Shown: one piece after another, positions 7,934 through 15,561 of the stretch
Numbering within the stretch: the stretch's first letter is position 1
How the letters are laid out: the number at the start of each line of letters is the position of its first letter
Source of the DNA: Micromonospora inyonensis
Lineage (GTDB): Bacteria; Actinomycetota; Actinomycetes; Mycobacteriales; Micromonosporaceae
NCBI RefSeq assembly: GCF_900091415.1
Contig: NZ_FMHU01000002.1
Span: 372,001-436,000, forward strand
Reading direction: 5' to 3'
DNA: 64,000 bases
Position numbers and translations under genes: made by a program
The notes under the pieces: generated by a model
Told to the model about the DNA's origin: nothing
The model's input: the letters and a program-made list of their open reading frames with translations, nothing else
The model's database searches: none

Positions 7934-10051
7934 TCAGTCGACCGGATCGATGGTGGTGAGCCGCTGGGTGGCCCGGGAGAGCGCCACGTAGAGGGTCCGA
8001 ACGCCGGAACCCGGCTCCGCCCGGATCTCGCCCGGCGCGACCAGTGCCACCCCGTCGTACTCCATGCCCTTGGCCTGGAGGCTGGTCACCACCTGGAGGC
8101 GCGGCGAGTCCAGGTGGGCCAGCCAGCCGGCGACCTCGTCCCGGCGGGGCACCGGCGTGATCACGCCCACCGTCCCGGCCACCTGGGCCAGCAGCGCGGT
8201 GACCGCCTCGACCGTCCGCGCCGGCAGTTGCGCCATCGGCACGGTCAGCGCCACCGGGTGCACGCCGGTGGACCGGACCGCCGTCGGCAGCGGGAGGTCC
8301 GGGTGGATGGTGCGGATCTCGGCCGCCGCCACCGCGAAGATCTCCGCCGAGTTCCGGTAGTTCGTCGTCAGGGCGAACTCGTGCCGCTTACGCCGGCCGA
8401 GCGCCTGGTCGCGGGCCCGGGCCAGCTCCTCGGGGTCGCCGGTCCAGGCGGTCTGCGCCGGGTCGCCGACCACCGTCCAGGACGCCAGCCGGCCCCGCCG
8501 GCCGAGCATCCGCCACTGCATCGGCGACACGTCCTGTGCCTCGTCGACCACCACGTGCGCGTAGTCGCGGTAGTCGGCCGGGCGTTCCCGCGCCGCCGCC
8601 CGCTGGGCGCGCTGCCGGTCGGTGAAGGTGCTCAGCTCCCGGACCCCGCCGGCGAGCTGGAACGGGTCGCGCCGACGGCGGGCCGGCTTCATCGGCTGGC
8701 CGAGCAGCGCGTCCAGCTCGTCGAGGAGGGCGATGTCGGCGATGGTCAGCCCGTCGCGGTCCAGCGTCCGCCAGGCCGCCGTCAGCGCGCGGATCTCCGC
8801 GCCGGAGAGGATCCCCCCGGCGTACGACCGCAGCCGATCCGGCCGGGCCAGCCACCCGAGCACGTGGCGCGGGTGCAGGCGCGGCCACCACGCCTTGAGG
8901 AACTCCCGGAACTCCGTCCGGTCGGCCAGCTCGTCCTCGAAGGCCCGCTGCTCGGGCAGGCCGGGTACGCCCAGCCGGCGGACCTGCGCCCAGAGCGCGG
9001 CGAAGATCCCGTCGAAGCCGGCCCGGCGCACCTCGTTGCGGCGGGCGCCCCGGGGCAGCGCCCGGGTGCGGATCGCGTCCAGCTCAGGCCGGGTCAGCCG
9101 GAGCAGCTGCCCCCGGTAGAGCAGGCGCAGCTCGTCCGGACCGTCGGGGACCGCGTCCCGGACCGCGCGCTCCAGCACCCGGCGCATCCGTAGCGAGCCC
9201 TTGACCGCCGCCACCTCCGGCGGGTCGGAGCGGATGGCGGACATGCCGGGGAAGAGGGAACCGAGGGAATGCAGGGTGGCCGTCTCCTCGCCGAGGGACG
9301 GCAGCACCGAGGCGATGTACTCGACGAAGACCGCCGACGGGCCGACCACCAGGATGCCGCCCCCGGCGTACCGGCTGCGGTCGGAGTAGAGCAGGTACGC
9401 CGCCCGGTGCAGGGCCACCGCCGTCTTGCCGGTGCCCGGTCCGCCCGAGACGATCGTGACGCCCGAGCCGGGGGAGCGGATCGCCTCGTCCTGCTCACGC
9501 TGGATGGTGGCGACGATGTCCCGCATCCCGCGCCCGGTGGCCCGGGAGAGGGTGGCCAGCAGCGCGCCGTCGCCGACCACCGGCATCTCCGGCGGGGCCG
9601 CCGCCGGGTCGAGCAGGTCGTCCTCGATGCGGGTCACCCGCTCGCCCGAGGACCCGATGGTGCGGCGGCGGACCACGCCCAGCGGCTGCGCCGGCGTGGC
9701 CTGGTAGAACGCCGCCGCGGCGGGGGCGCGCCAGTCCACCACCAGGGTTTCGGCGTTCTCGCCGCGCACCCCGAGTCGTCCCACGTGCAGCACCGAACGG
9801 TCCCGCAGGTCGAGCCGGCCGAAGACCAGCCCCTCGTGTTCGGCGTCGAGCGCGTACCGGCGCTGGGCGGCGTGGAAGACCATCGCGTCCCGCTCGACCA
9901 GCGCCCCGAAGTTGCCCACCCGGGCCAGGCGGTAGCCGTCGCGTTCGGCTCGGGCGGCCGACCGCCGCAGCTCGGCCAGCCGGGCGTACACCCGGTCGAG
10001 ATGCCGTTGCTCGGCGGCCATCTCCTGCGCGAGGGTGCTCTGGTCGGTCAC
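7934..10051 (-). CDS. HelR/HelD-like RNA polymerase recycling helicase
   Basis: A UvrD-like superfamily I ATPase of 705 residues. The GTG at 10051 is preceded by AGGAGC; the open frame extends further upstream without coding support. The N-terminal 45 residues form a charged helical hairpin, the arm that in HelD proteins enters the RNA polymerase secondary channel. Walker A is G-G-P-G-T-G-K-T (203-210); V-V-D-E-A-Q-D (Walker B), the S-L-Q-A-K-G-M-E-Y motif and V-A-L-S-R-A follow. Actinobacterial members detach stalled RNA polymerase, and some (HelR) protect it from rifamycins. I found no rifamycin-associated element upstream, so a resistance role is not supported here. Confidence 0.85.
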   Translation of the reverse strand: MTDQSTLAQEMAAEQRHLDRVYARLAELRRSAARAERDGYRLARVGNFGALVERDAMVFHAAQRRYALDAEHEGLVFGRLDLRDRSVLHVGRLGVRGENAETLVVDWRAPAAAAFYQATPAQPLGVVRRRTIGSSGERVTRIEDDLLDPAAAPPEMPVVGDGALLATLSRATGRGMRDIVATIQREQDEAIRSPGSGVTIVSGGPGTGKTAVALHRAAYLLYSDRSRYAGGGILVVGPSAVFVEYIASVLPSLGEETATLHSLGSLFPGMSAIRSDPPEVAAVKGSLRMRRVLERAVRDAVPDGPDELRLLYRGQLLRLTRPELDAIRTRALPRGARRNEVRRAGFDGIFAALWAQVRRLGVPGLPEQRAFEDELADRTEFREFLKAWWPRLHPRHVLGWLARPDRLRSYAGGILSGAEIRALTAAWRTLDRDGLTIADIALLDELDALLGQPMKPARRRRDPFQLAGGVRELSTFTDRQRAQRAAARERPADYRDYAHVVVDEAQDVSPMQWRMLGRRGRLASWTVVGDPAQTAWTGDPEELARARDQALGRRKRHEFALTTNYRNSAEIFAVAAAEIRTIHPDLPLPTAVRSTGVHPVALTVPMAQLPARTVEAVTALLAQVAGTVGVITPVPRRDEVAGWLAHLDSPRLQVVTSLQAKGMEYDGVALVAPGEIRAEPGSGVRTLYVALSRATQRLTTIDPVD

Positions 10052-10173
10052 GCACGGGCTCCTGTGCTGTCGGTGGCGGACGGCGCGGACCCGCGCCAAC
10101 CTGACCCGGCCGAGGGTACGGGCCGTGGCTCGACCGGCGGTCGGGCATCCCGATCCCGACGTGATAAGTCCCG

Positions 10174-11100
10174 TTATGCCCCTTTGGATGCGGTGGCGTC
10201 GGGGGTGGCGAGCGCCTGCCGGAGCACGGTGACGATCGCCGCGGTGACCTCGTCCGGGCGCTCCATCATCAGCATGTGGCCGGCACCGGGGCAGACGGTC
10301 AGCTCGGTGGTCGGCAGCACCTGTGCGATCGACTCCGCGCACGGTGGCGGGGTGAGCCGGTCCCGGTCGCCGACCAGCGCCGCGGCCGGCACGTCCCCCA
10401 GCTCGGCGAGGGTGTCCAGGCGGTGCTGCGTCCCGATCGAGGCCCGGAAGCCGCCGATCGAGCGGAGCGACGCGCGCGCCACCGCCGAGGTGACCAGCCG
10501 GATGTCGGTCGGGTCGCACCGGTCGCCGAAGAGCAGCCAGCGCAGGGACGGCCGCAGGGCGCGCAGCAGCGCCCGGGGTGGCCGCCACGAGCCGCACCGG
10601 GCGAGAACTCCGGCCCCGGTGGTCTCGGCCAGCCGGATCAGCCGGGCGATCCGGGGCGAGAGCCCGTACGCGGTGTGGGTGTGCCCCTCGGCGGTGGTGG
10701 CCACGAAGACCAGGCCCGCCGTACGGGCGGCGAAGTGCCCGGGGTGGCGGTGGGCGTACTCCATGACGGTCATGCCACCCATGGAGTGCCCGACCAGCAC
10801 CACCGGCCCGGTCGGCGCGACGTGGTCCAGCACGGCAGACAGGTCGTCGCCGAGCTGGGCCAGGGTCGCCGTGCGCAGTGCCATGCAGCTCGACCGCCCG
10901 TGCCCCCGGGCGTCGTAGGTGACCACGCGCACCCGGTCGCCGAGCTGCCGGCCGATCCCGTCGAGCTGCCGGTGCCAGCTGCGCCCGTCCAGCGTCCAGC
11001 CGTGCACCATGACCACGGTGACCTCGGCGTCGGTCGGCCCGGCCGTCTCCACGTGCAGCCGTACGCCGTCCGGAAGCGGCACCTCGAACCCCTCCGGCAT
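10174..11100 (-). CDS. Alpha/beta-hydrolase
   Basis: A 308-residue alpha/beta-hydrolase fold protein without signal peptide. The oxyanion-side H-G-W lies near 33-35, the nucleophile elbow is G-H-S-M-G-G with Ser106, and the catalytic His is in G-A-G-H-M-L near the end. A lid region spans roughly 140-220. The ATG at 11100 is selected because GGGAGGT lies 4 nt upstream. It precedes the helR-like gene in the same direction with 122 bp between, so shared transcription is possible. Substrate unknown (esterase, lipase or peroxidase-like). Confidence 0.8.
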   Translation of the reverse strand: MPEGFEVPLPDGVRLHVETAGPTDAEVTVVMVHGWTLDGRSWHRQLDGIGRQLGDRVRVVTYDARGHGRSSCMALRTATLAQLGDDLSAVLDHVAPTGPVVLVGHSMGGMTVMEYAHRHPGHFAARTAGLVFVATTAEGHTHTAYGLSPRIARLIRLAETTGAGVLARCGSWRPPRALLRALRPSLRWLLFGDRCDPTDIRLVTSAVARASLRSIGGFRASIGTQHRLDTLAELGDVPAAALVGDRDRLTPPPCAESIAQVLPTTELTVCPGAGHMLMMERPDEVTAAIVTVLRQALATPDATASKGA

Positions 11101-11260
11101 CACTACCTCCCACCAGCCGGCCCGACCCGCGCGGGGGGGGTACCCGGCGGTAACCCAACGGCTACCCGCCATGGCACCACGCGAATCGTCCGACGGGAAG
11201 AATCGCCGTCCCGGGTTCGCGCCCCGAGGGAGATCTACCGATGCGAATGTCGTTCACGAC

Positions 11261-11294
11261 AGAGCCGCCCGCCGGATCTCCGGCGGGCGGCTCT
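11261..11294. terminator. Perfect 16-bp hairpin terminator
   Basis: AGAGCCGCCCGCCGGA followed by a 2-nt gap and its perfect reverse complement. It lies 22 bp beyond the stop of the gene at 11316-11645 and insulates it from the hydrolase gene downstream. Confidence 0.85.
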
Positions 11295-11315
11295 CGGTGT
11301 CGCGTGCGGGGCGGC

Positions 11316-11645
11316 TCAGGCCTCGAAGACGCCGGCCTCGACCAGGCGCTTCTCGGTCGCGTCCCAGCCGTCGCCCGGGTGGGAGGCGTTCAGGTTGTTG
11401 AGCTCCGCCCGGATCTTGGCGGCGTGGCCGGCGGCGGCCAGCACCCGGATCTCCTCGACGAAGGCCTCGGAGTCGGTGCGCAGGTGCGCGGTCTTGCCGT
11501 TGGTCAAGTTCCGCACGTAGGCGTGCTTGCCGCCGTTGAGCGGGATGAGGTACTTGAACTCGCCCAGCACGCTGAGGGCGCCACCCTGGCCAGCCTGGCC
11601 GGCCCGGACTGACGCGCGCGCGGTCTTAGAGGTGTTGCTCGCCAC
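11316..11645 (-). CDS. Conserved actinobacterial small protein, function unknown
   Basis: A 109-residue basic protein starting at GTG with AAGGAG 7 nt upstream. The first 25 residues are Ser/Thr/Ala/Gly-rich and flexible. A compact beta-rich core (K-Y-L-I-P-L-N-G-G-K-H-A-Y-V-R-N-L) is followed by a helical tail ending in E-K-R-L-V-E-A-G-V-F-E-A. No signal peptide, membrane helix or catalytic motif is evident. A long leader (about 135 nt if TACAGT at 11785-11790 is its -10) suggests post-transcriptional control. I do not recognise a named family. Confidence 0.7.
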   Translation of the reverse strand: MASNTSKTARASVRAGQAGQGGALSVLGEFKYLIPLNGGKHAYVRNLTNGKTAHLRTDSEAFVEEIRVLAAAGHAAKIRAELNNLNASHPGDGWDATEKRLVEAGVFEA

Positions 11646-11981
11646 GGAGGTACTCCTTGCAAGACGTACGGGAGGACGGAACGTCCGGGGGCGGTGCGGA
11701 CGACCCCCGGGAAGGAGGCGAGCCCGCGGTCACCTGCGGCGACGAGCCGCGAGGTGATGCACGGCGGCACAGACCGCCGAGTGAACTGTACACGACCACG
11801 CCATCCGGCTGCGCCGGTGTGCCAGGCCGGTGACGGGAGGTGTCCGCCCGGCTATTCCGGTGGCGAATTTTCCGATTCCCTGGCGCACCATCCGCCACAC
11901 CAGTCATCATGTGTGTCCTGGTACCACTTGGTGATCGAGGTCGTAGGGGAAGACGCACCTCGCTCTCCGGGAGGTTCCACC
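11646..11981. other. Divergent intergenic region
   Basis: 336 bp between the divergently transcribed genes starting at 11645 and 11982. A -10-like TACAGT on the minus strand lies at 11785-11790. GGGAGGT just before 11982 serves the plus-strand gene. No coding frame with convincing codon bias was seen. Confidence 0.5.
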
Positions 11982-12473
11982 GTGCCTACGCGTGGCGTCG
12001 TATACGTCCACTCGACCCCGCTCGCCGTGTGCCCGCACGTCGAGTGGGCGATCGCGCGCGTCCTCGTTGCGCCGGTCAATCTCCAGTGGACGGCCCAGCC
12101 CGTCGAGCCCGGCGCCCGTCGGGCCGAGTGCGGGTGGACCGGCCGTCCCGGTACGGGCGCCGAACTGGCCGCTGCCCTCCGGCAGTGGCCCATGATCCGT
12201 TACGAGGTGACGGAGGAGCCCAGTTCGGGCGTCGACGGCGAACGGTTCATGTACGTGCCCGGACGGGGACTGTTCCGGGCCACGGTCGGCGCGGCCGGGG
12301 ACATCCAACTCGGCGAGGACCGGCTGCGCAGCATCATGGCCGCCGCCCGGGGCCCGGAGGCGCTCGCCCACGCCCTGGACAAGGCCCTCGGCACCGCCTG
12401 GGACGCCGAGCTGGAGCCGTACCGCTACGCCGGTGACGGCGCGCCGGTGACCCTGCTCACCCGGGTCGGCTGA
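11982..12473 (+). CDS. DUF3145 family protein
   Basis: A 163-residue actinobacterial DUF3145 protein, function unknown. It opens with V-Y-V-H-S-T-P and contains C-P-H-V-E-W, the pattern I associate with this family. The protein is cytosolic and well conserved in length. The GTG start is chosen because GGGAGGTTCCACC immediately precedes it; the open frame upstream has poor coding character. Confidence 0.8.
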   Translation: MPTRGVVYVHSTPLAVCPHVEWAIARVLVAPVNLQWTAQPVEPGARRAECGWTGRPGTGAELAAALRQWPMIRYEVTEEPSSGVDGERFMYVPGRGLFRATVGAAGDIQLGEDRLRSIMAAARGPEALAHALDKALGTAWDAELEPYRYAGDGAPVTLLTRVG

Positions 12474-12661
12474 CCGGCCCCACCGCCCCTGCGGTCGCGT
12501 ACGTCGTCCGGCGTGGTCGCGCCGGTGCCGGGGCGCGGGTCGGTCCGGGTGGTCCCCCACGCCGGTGACCGGCGCGGACTTCCGCCCCGGCAGCGGGTGC
12601 CGGTGGGGTAGGTACGGGGGGAGTGGGACGGATTTGGTGGGTGCGGAGGGAGTTTGATGGG

Positions 12662-14395
12662 ATGGGGCGCGTGCCGAGTCTCCTCCGACGCGTCGGCGTC
12701 ACGTCCGTCCTGCTGGCCGTCCTGACCGCTGCCGGGTGCACGGGCACGGCGGAACGCCCCGCCGCCCCGGCGACCTCGGGCGCGGCGAGCCCGTCGGCCG
12801 CACCGGCACCGGCCGGCGACCCCGCCGCCCGGGCCGCCGCGCTGGTCGCCACGCTCGGCGACGAGGACCTGGTCGGCCAGGTGCTCATGCCGTACGCCTA
12901 CGGCAGCTCGGCCACGGACGTCTCCGCCGGGTCGGCGCGGGGCAACAAGGCCCTGGCCGGGGTCGCCACGCCGGCCGAGATGATCGCGAAGTACCGGCTC
13001 GGCGGGCTGATCCTGGTCGGTTTCTCCGCCGACGACCCGACCTCGGGCAACCAGGAGACCACCAACGTCGACAACCCGAAACAGGTCCACGGGCTGACCA
13101 CCGGACTGCGCGCCGCCGCCGGCAAGCTCCCCGCCGGCACGGCGCCCTTCCTGATCGGCACCGACCAGGAGTACGGCGTGGTCACCCGGATCACCGACGG
13201 GGTGACCCAACTGCCCAGCGCCCTCGCCGCCGGGGCCGCCGACGACCCGGCGCTCACCGAGGCCGCCTGGCGGGCCGCCGGCACCGAACTCGCCGCCATG
13301 GGGATCAACCTCGACTTCGCCCCGGTCGCCGACGTGCTCGCCACCCGCAGCACGGTGATCGGCTCCCGCTCCTTCGGAGCCGACCCGAAGCGGGTCTCCG
13401 CCCAGGTCGGCGGGGCGGTCCGGGGACTCCAGGGCGCGGGCGTGGCGGCCACCCTCAAGCACTTCCCCGGGCACGGGCACAGCTCCGCCGACTCGCACGC
13501 CGAGCTGCCGGTGCTCACCCAGTCCCGGAAGGCCCTCGACACCGGGGCGCTGCCCCCGTTCGCCGCCGGCATCGACGCGGGAGCCTGGGCGGTCATGTCC
13601 GCCCACCTCGACGTCCGGGCCGTCGACCCGGGCACCCCGGGCACCTTCTCCCGCAAGCTCCTCACCGACGTGCTCCGCGGCCAGCTCGGGTTCCAGGGCG
13701 TGGTGATCACCGACGGCATGAACATGGCCCCCGCGAAGCGCTACCCGCCGGGCGAGGCGGCGGTGCGGGCGCTCAACGCCGGCAACGACCTGATCCTCAT
13801 GCCGCCCAACGTGACCCAGGCCTACGACGGGCTGCTCGCCGCCCTGCGGGACGGTTCGCTGCCCCGTACCCGGCTGGTCGAGGCGGTCACCCGGGTGCTG
13901 ACCCTGAAGTTCCGGCTGGCCGACCGGCCCGCTCCGGAGATGTCCACCCTGACCGACGACGTCCACGACAAGGCCGCCCGTGACCTGGCAGCCGCCGCGG
14001 TGACCGTGCTGCGCGGCTCGTGCACCGCCGCGAGGGTCACCGGGCCGGTCACCGTCACCGTCACCGCCTCCGGCGGGCGGGAGCGGACCCGCGCCGCGCT
14101 CACCGAGGCGCTGACCGCCGCCGGGGTGCGGGTGGTGCCCAGCGGTGGCACGGTGGTGCACCTGGTCGGCTATGGCGACGGTGCCGGTGACCTGCGTGCC
14201 GACGCCGACGTGACGGTCGCCATGGACACCCCGTACGTGCTGGCGAAGGCGACCTCACCGACGCTGCTGGCCACCTGGTCGTCGAGCCGCGTGTCGATGG
14301 CCGGGCTCGCCGCCGTGCTGGCCGGCAAGGCCCGCCCGACCGGTCGCGCCCCGATGTCGGTGACCGGACTGCGCGCCCCGACCTGCCCCCGCTGA
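12662..14395 (+). CDS. Lipoprotein glycoside hydrolase family 3 (beta-N-acetylhexosaminidase-like)
   Basis: About 577 residues. A lipoprotein signal ends in T-A-A-G-C near residue 25, so the enzyme is predicted to be anchored outside the membrane. The GH3 domain follows: G-T-D-Q-E-Y-G, N-L-D-F-A-P-V-A-D-V, the K-H-F-P-G-H-G signature, and T-D-G-M-N-M with the nucleophile Asp. The H-G-H-S-S-A-D-S-H loop is typical of NagZ-type N-acetylhexosaminidases acting on peptidoglycan fragments. A C-terminal domain of about 130 residues completes the protein. A role in wall recycling or turnover is inferred. Confidence 0.88.
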   Translation: MGRVPSLLRRVGVTSVLLAVLTAAGCTGTAERPAAPATSGAASPSAAPAPAGDPAARAAALVATLGDEDLVGQVLMPYAYGSSATDVSAGSARGNKALAGVATPAEMIAKYRLGGLILVGFSADDPTSGNQETTNVDNPKQVHGLTTGLRAAAGKLPAGTAPFLIGTDQEYGVVTRITDGVTQLPSALAAGAADDPALTEAAWRAAGTELAAMGINLDFAPVADVLATRSTVIGSRSFGADPKRVSAQVGGAVRGLQGAGVAATLKHFPGHGHSSADSHAELPVLTQSRKALDTGALPPFAAGIDAGAWAVMSAHLDVRAVDPGTPGTFSRKLLTDVLRGQLGFQGVVITDGMNMAPAKRYPPGEAAVRALNAGNDLILMPPNVTQAYDGLLAALRDGSLPRTRLVEAVTRVLTLKFRLADRPAPEMSTLTDDVHDKAARDLAAAAVTVLRGSCTAARVTGPVTVTVTASGGRERTRAALTEALTAAGVRVVPSGGTVVHLVGYGDGAGDLRADADVTVAMDTPYVLAKATSPTLLATWSSSRVSMAGLAAVLAGKARPTGRAPMSVTGLRAPTCPR

Positions 14396-14508
14396 CCTGC
14401 GTGTGTGCCGTCGGGTGGGAGCTCGCGCGCTCTCGGCCCGGCGGCCGGGTCCCGGCTGGTAGCGTTCGCTCCGAGCACCGGCGGAGCGGGTGAACGGGGG
14501 CGAGTGCG

Positions 14509-15561
14509 GTGAAGCGACCGGAGCCCGCCCTCTCCGTGGTGGTGCCGATGTACAACGAGGAGAGCGTGCTGCCGGCACTGGCCGGACGCCTCCGTGCCGT
14601 GCTCGACGACCTCGGCGAGGCGTACGAGGTGGTGGCGGTCGACGACGGCAGCGACGACGGCACCGCCACCGGCCTGACCGTGCTGCGGGCCGGCTGGCCG
14701 CAGCTGCGGGTGCTGCGACTGCGACGCAACAGCGGACACCAGGCCGCCCTGGTCGCCGGGGTGCTCCGGGCCCGGGGCCGGCACGTGGTCAGCATCGACG
14801 CGGACCTCCAGGATCCGCCCGAGACGATCGTCGAGATGCTCCGCGTCGCCCGCGCCGACGACCTCGACGTGGTCTACGGCGTCCGGGCCGACCGGAGCAC
14901 CGACGGTCCGTTCAAGCGGTGGACCGCCGCCGGCTACTACCGGCTGATGCGTCGCCTGGTGGGCAAGCAGGTTCCCGCACAGGCCGGCGACTTCCGGCTG
15001 CTCAGCCGGGCCGTCGTCGAGGCGCTGCGGGAACTGCCCGAGCCCGCGCCGGTGCTCCGGCTGGTGGTCCCCTGGCTGGGCTTCCCCAGCGGGGAGGTGA
15101 CCTACCACCGCCACCGGCGGGCCGCCGGACGGACCAAGTACCCGCTGTCCCGGATGGCCGGGCTGGCCGCGCAGAGCGTCACCAGCTTCTCCGCCGCGCC
15201 GCTGCGCTTCGCCACCTGGCTCGGGCTCGTCGGGGTGGCGGTCTGCGGTCTGCTGGTGGTCTTCACCGTCGTCGCCTGGGCGCTCGGGGCCACCGTCGAC
15301 GGGTGGCCCTCCCTCTACGTGGCGATCCTCTTCCTCGGTGCGGTGCAACTGCTCTGCCTGGGTCTGCTCGGTGAGTACGTCGGGCGGATCTACACCGTGG
15401 TGCAGGGACGCCCCGCGTACGTCGTGGCCGTCGACACCGCCGCCGACGAACCGGGCGACCCTACCGCCGACGGCCCGGTCGACGAGCCCGCCGCCACGGC
15501 CGGCGAGGTCGCCGCCCGCGGGGCCGGTGGCCCGACCGCCCTGGCCGACAGCCTGCGGTGA
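14509..15561 (+). CDS. Family 2 glycosyltransferase, GtrB/DPM1-like
   Basis: A 350-residue membrane-linked glycosyltransferase. The GT-A domain occupies about 1-220, with V-V-P-M-Y-N-E-E at 11-18, V-D-D-G-S-D-D-G near 44-51 and the D-A-D-L-Q-D-P catalytic/metal motif at 97-103. Two hydrophobic helices (about 230-255 and 265-290) follow, then an acidic, Pro/Ala-rich tail. GtrB-type enzymes transfer a sugar from a nucleotide donor to polyprenyl phosphate. The stop codon overlaps the start of the next gene (GTGA at 15558), pairing it with a large membrane protein that may use the lipid-linked sugar. Confidence 0.88.
   Translation: MKRPEPALSVVVPMYNEESVLPALAGRLRAVLDDLGEAYEVVAVDDGSDDGTATGLTVLRAGWPQLRVLRLRRNSGHQAALVAGVLRARGRHVVSIDADLQDPPETIVEMLRVARADDLDVVYGVRADRSTDGPFKRWTAAGYYRLMRRLVGKQVPAQAGDFRLLSRAVVEALRELPEPAPVLRLVVPWLGFPSGEVTYHRHRRAAGRTKYPLSRMAGLAAQSVTSFSAAPLRFATWLGLVGVAVCGLLVVFTVVAWALGATVDGWPSLYVAILFLGAVQLLCLGLLGEYVGRIYTVVQGRPAYVVAVDTAADEPGDPTADGPVDEPAATAGEVAARGAGGPTALADSLR

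Noticed and set aside
10052..10173. Possible rifamycin-associated element upstream of the HelR-like gene
   Set aside because: The expected long dyad with its conserved GGGGCTTGC block was not found in this interval.
7934..11158. Extended 1074-codon reading of the helicase frame
   Set aside because: The part beyond 10051 is antisense-quality sequence overlapping the alpha/beta-hydrolase gene in another frame; the GTG at 10051 has a good ribosome site.
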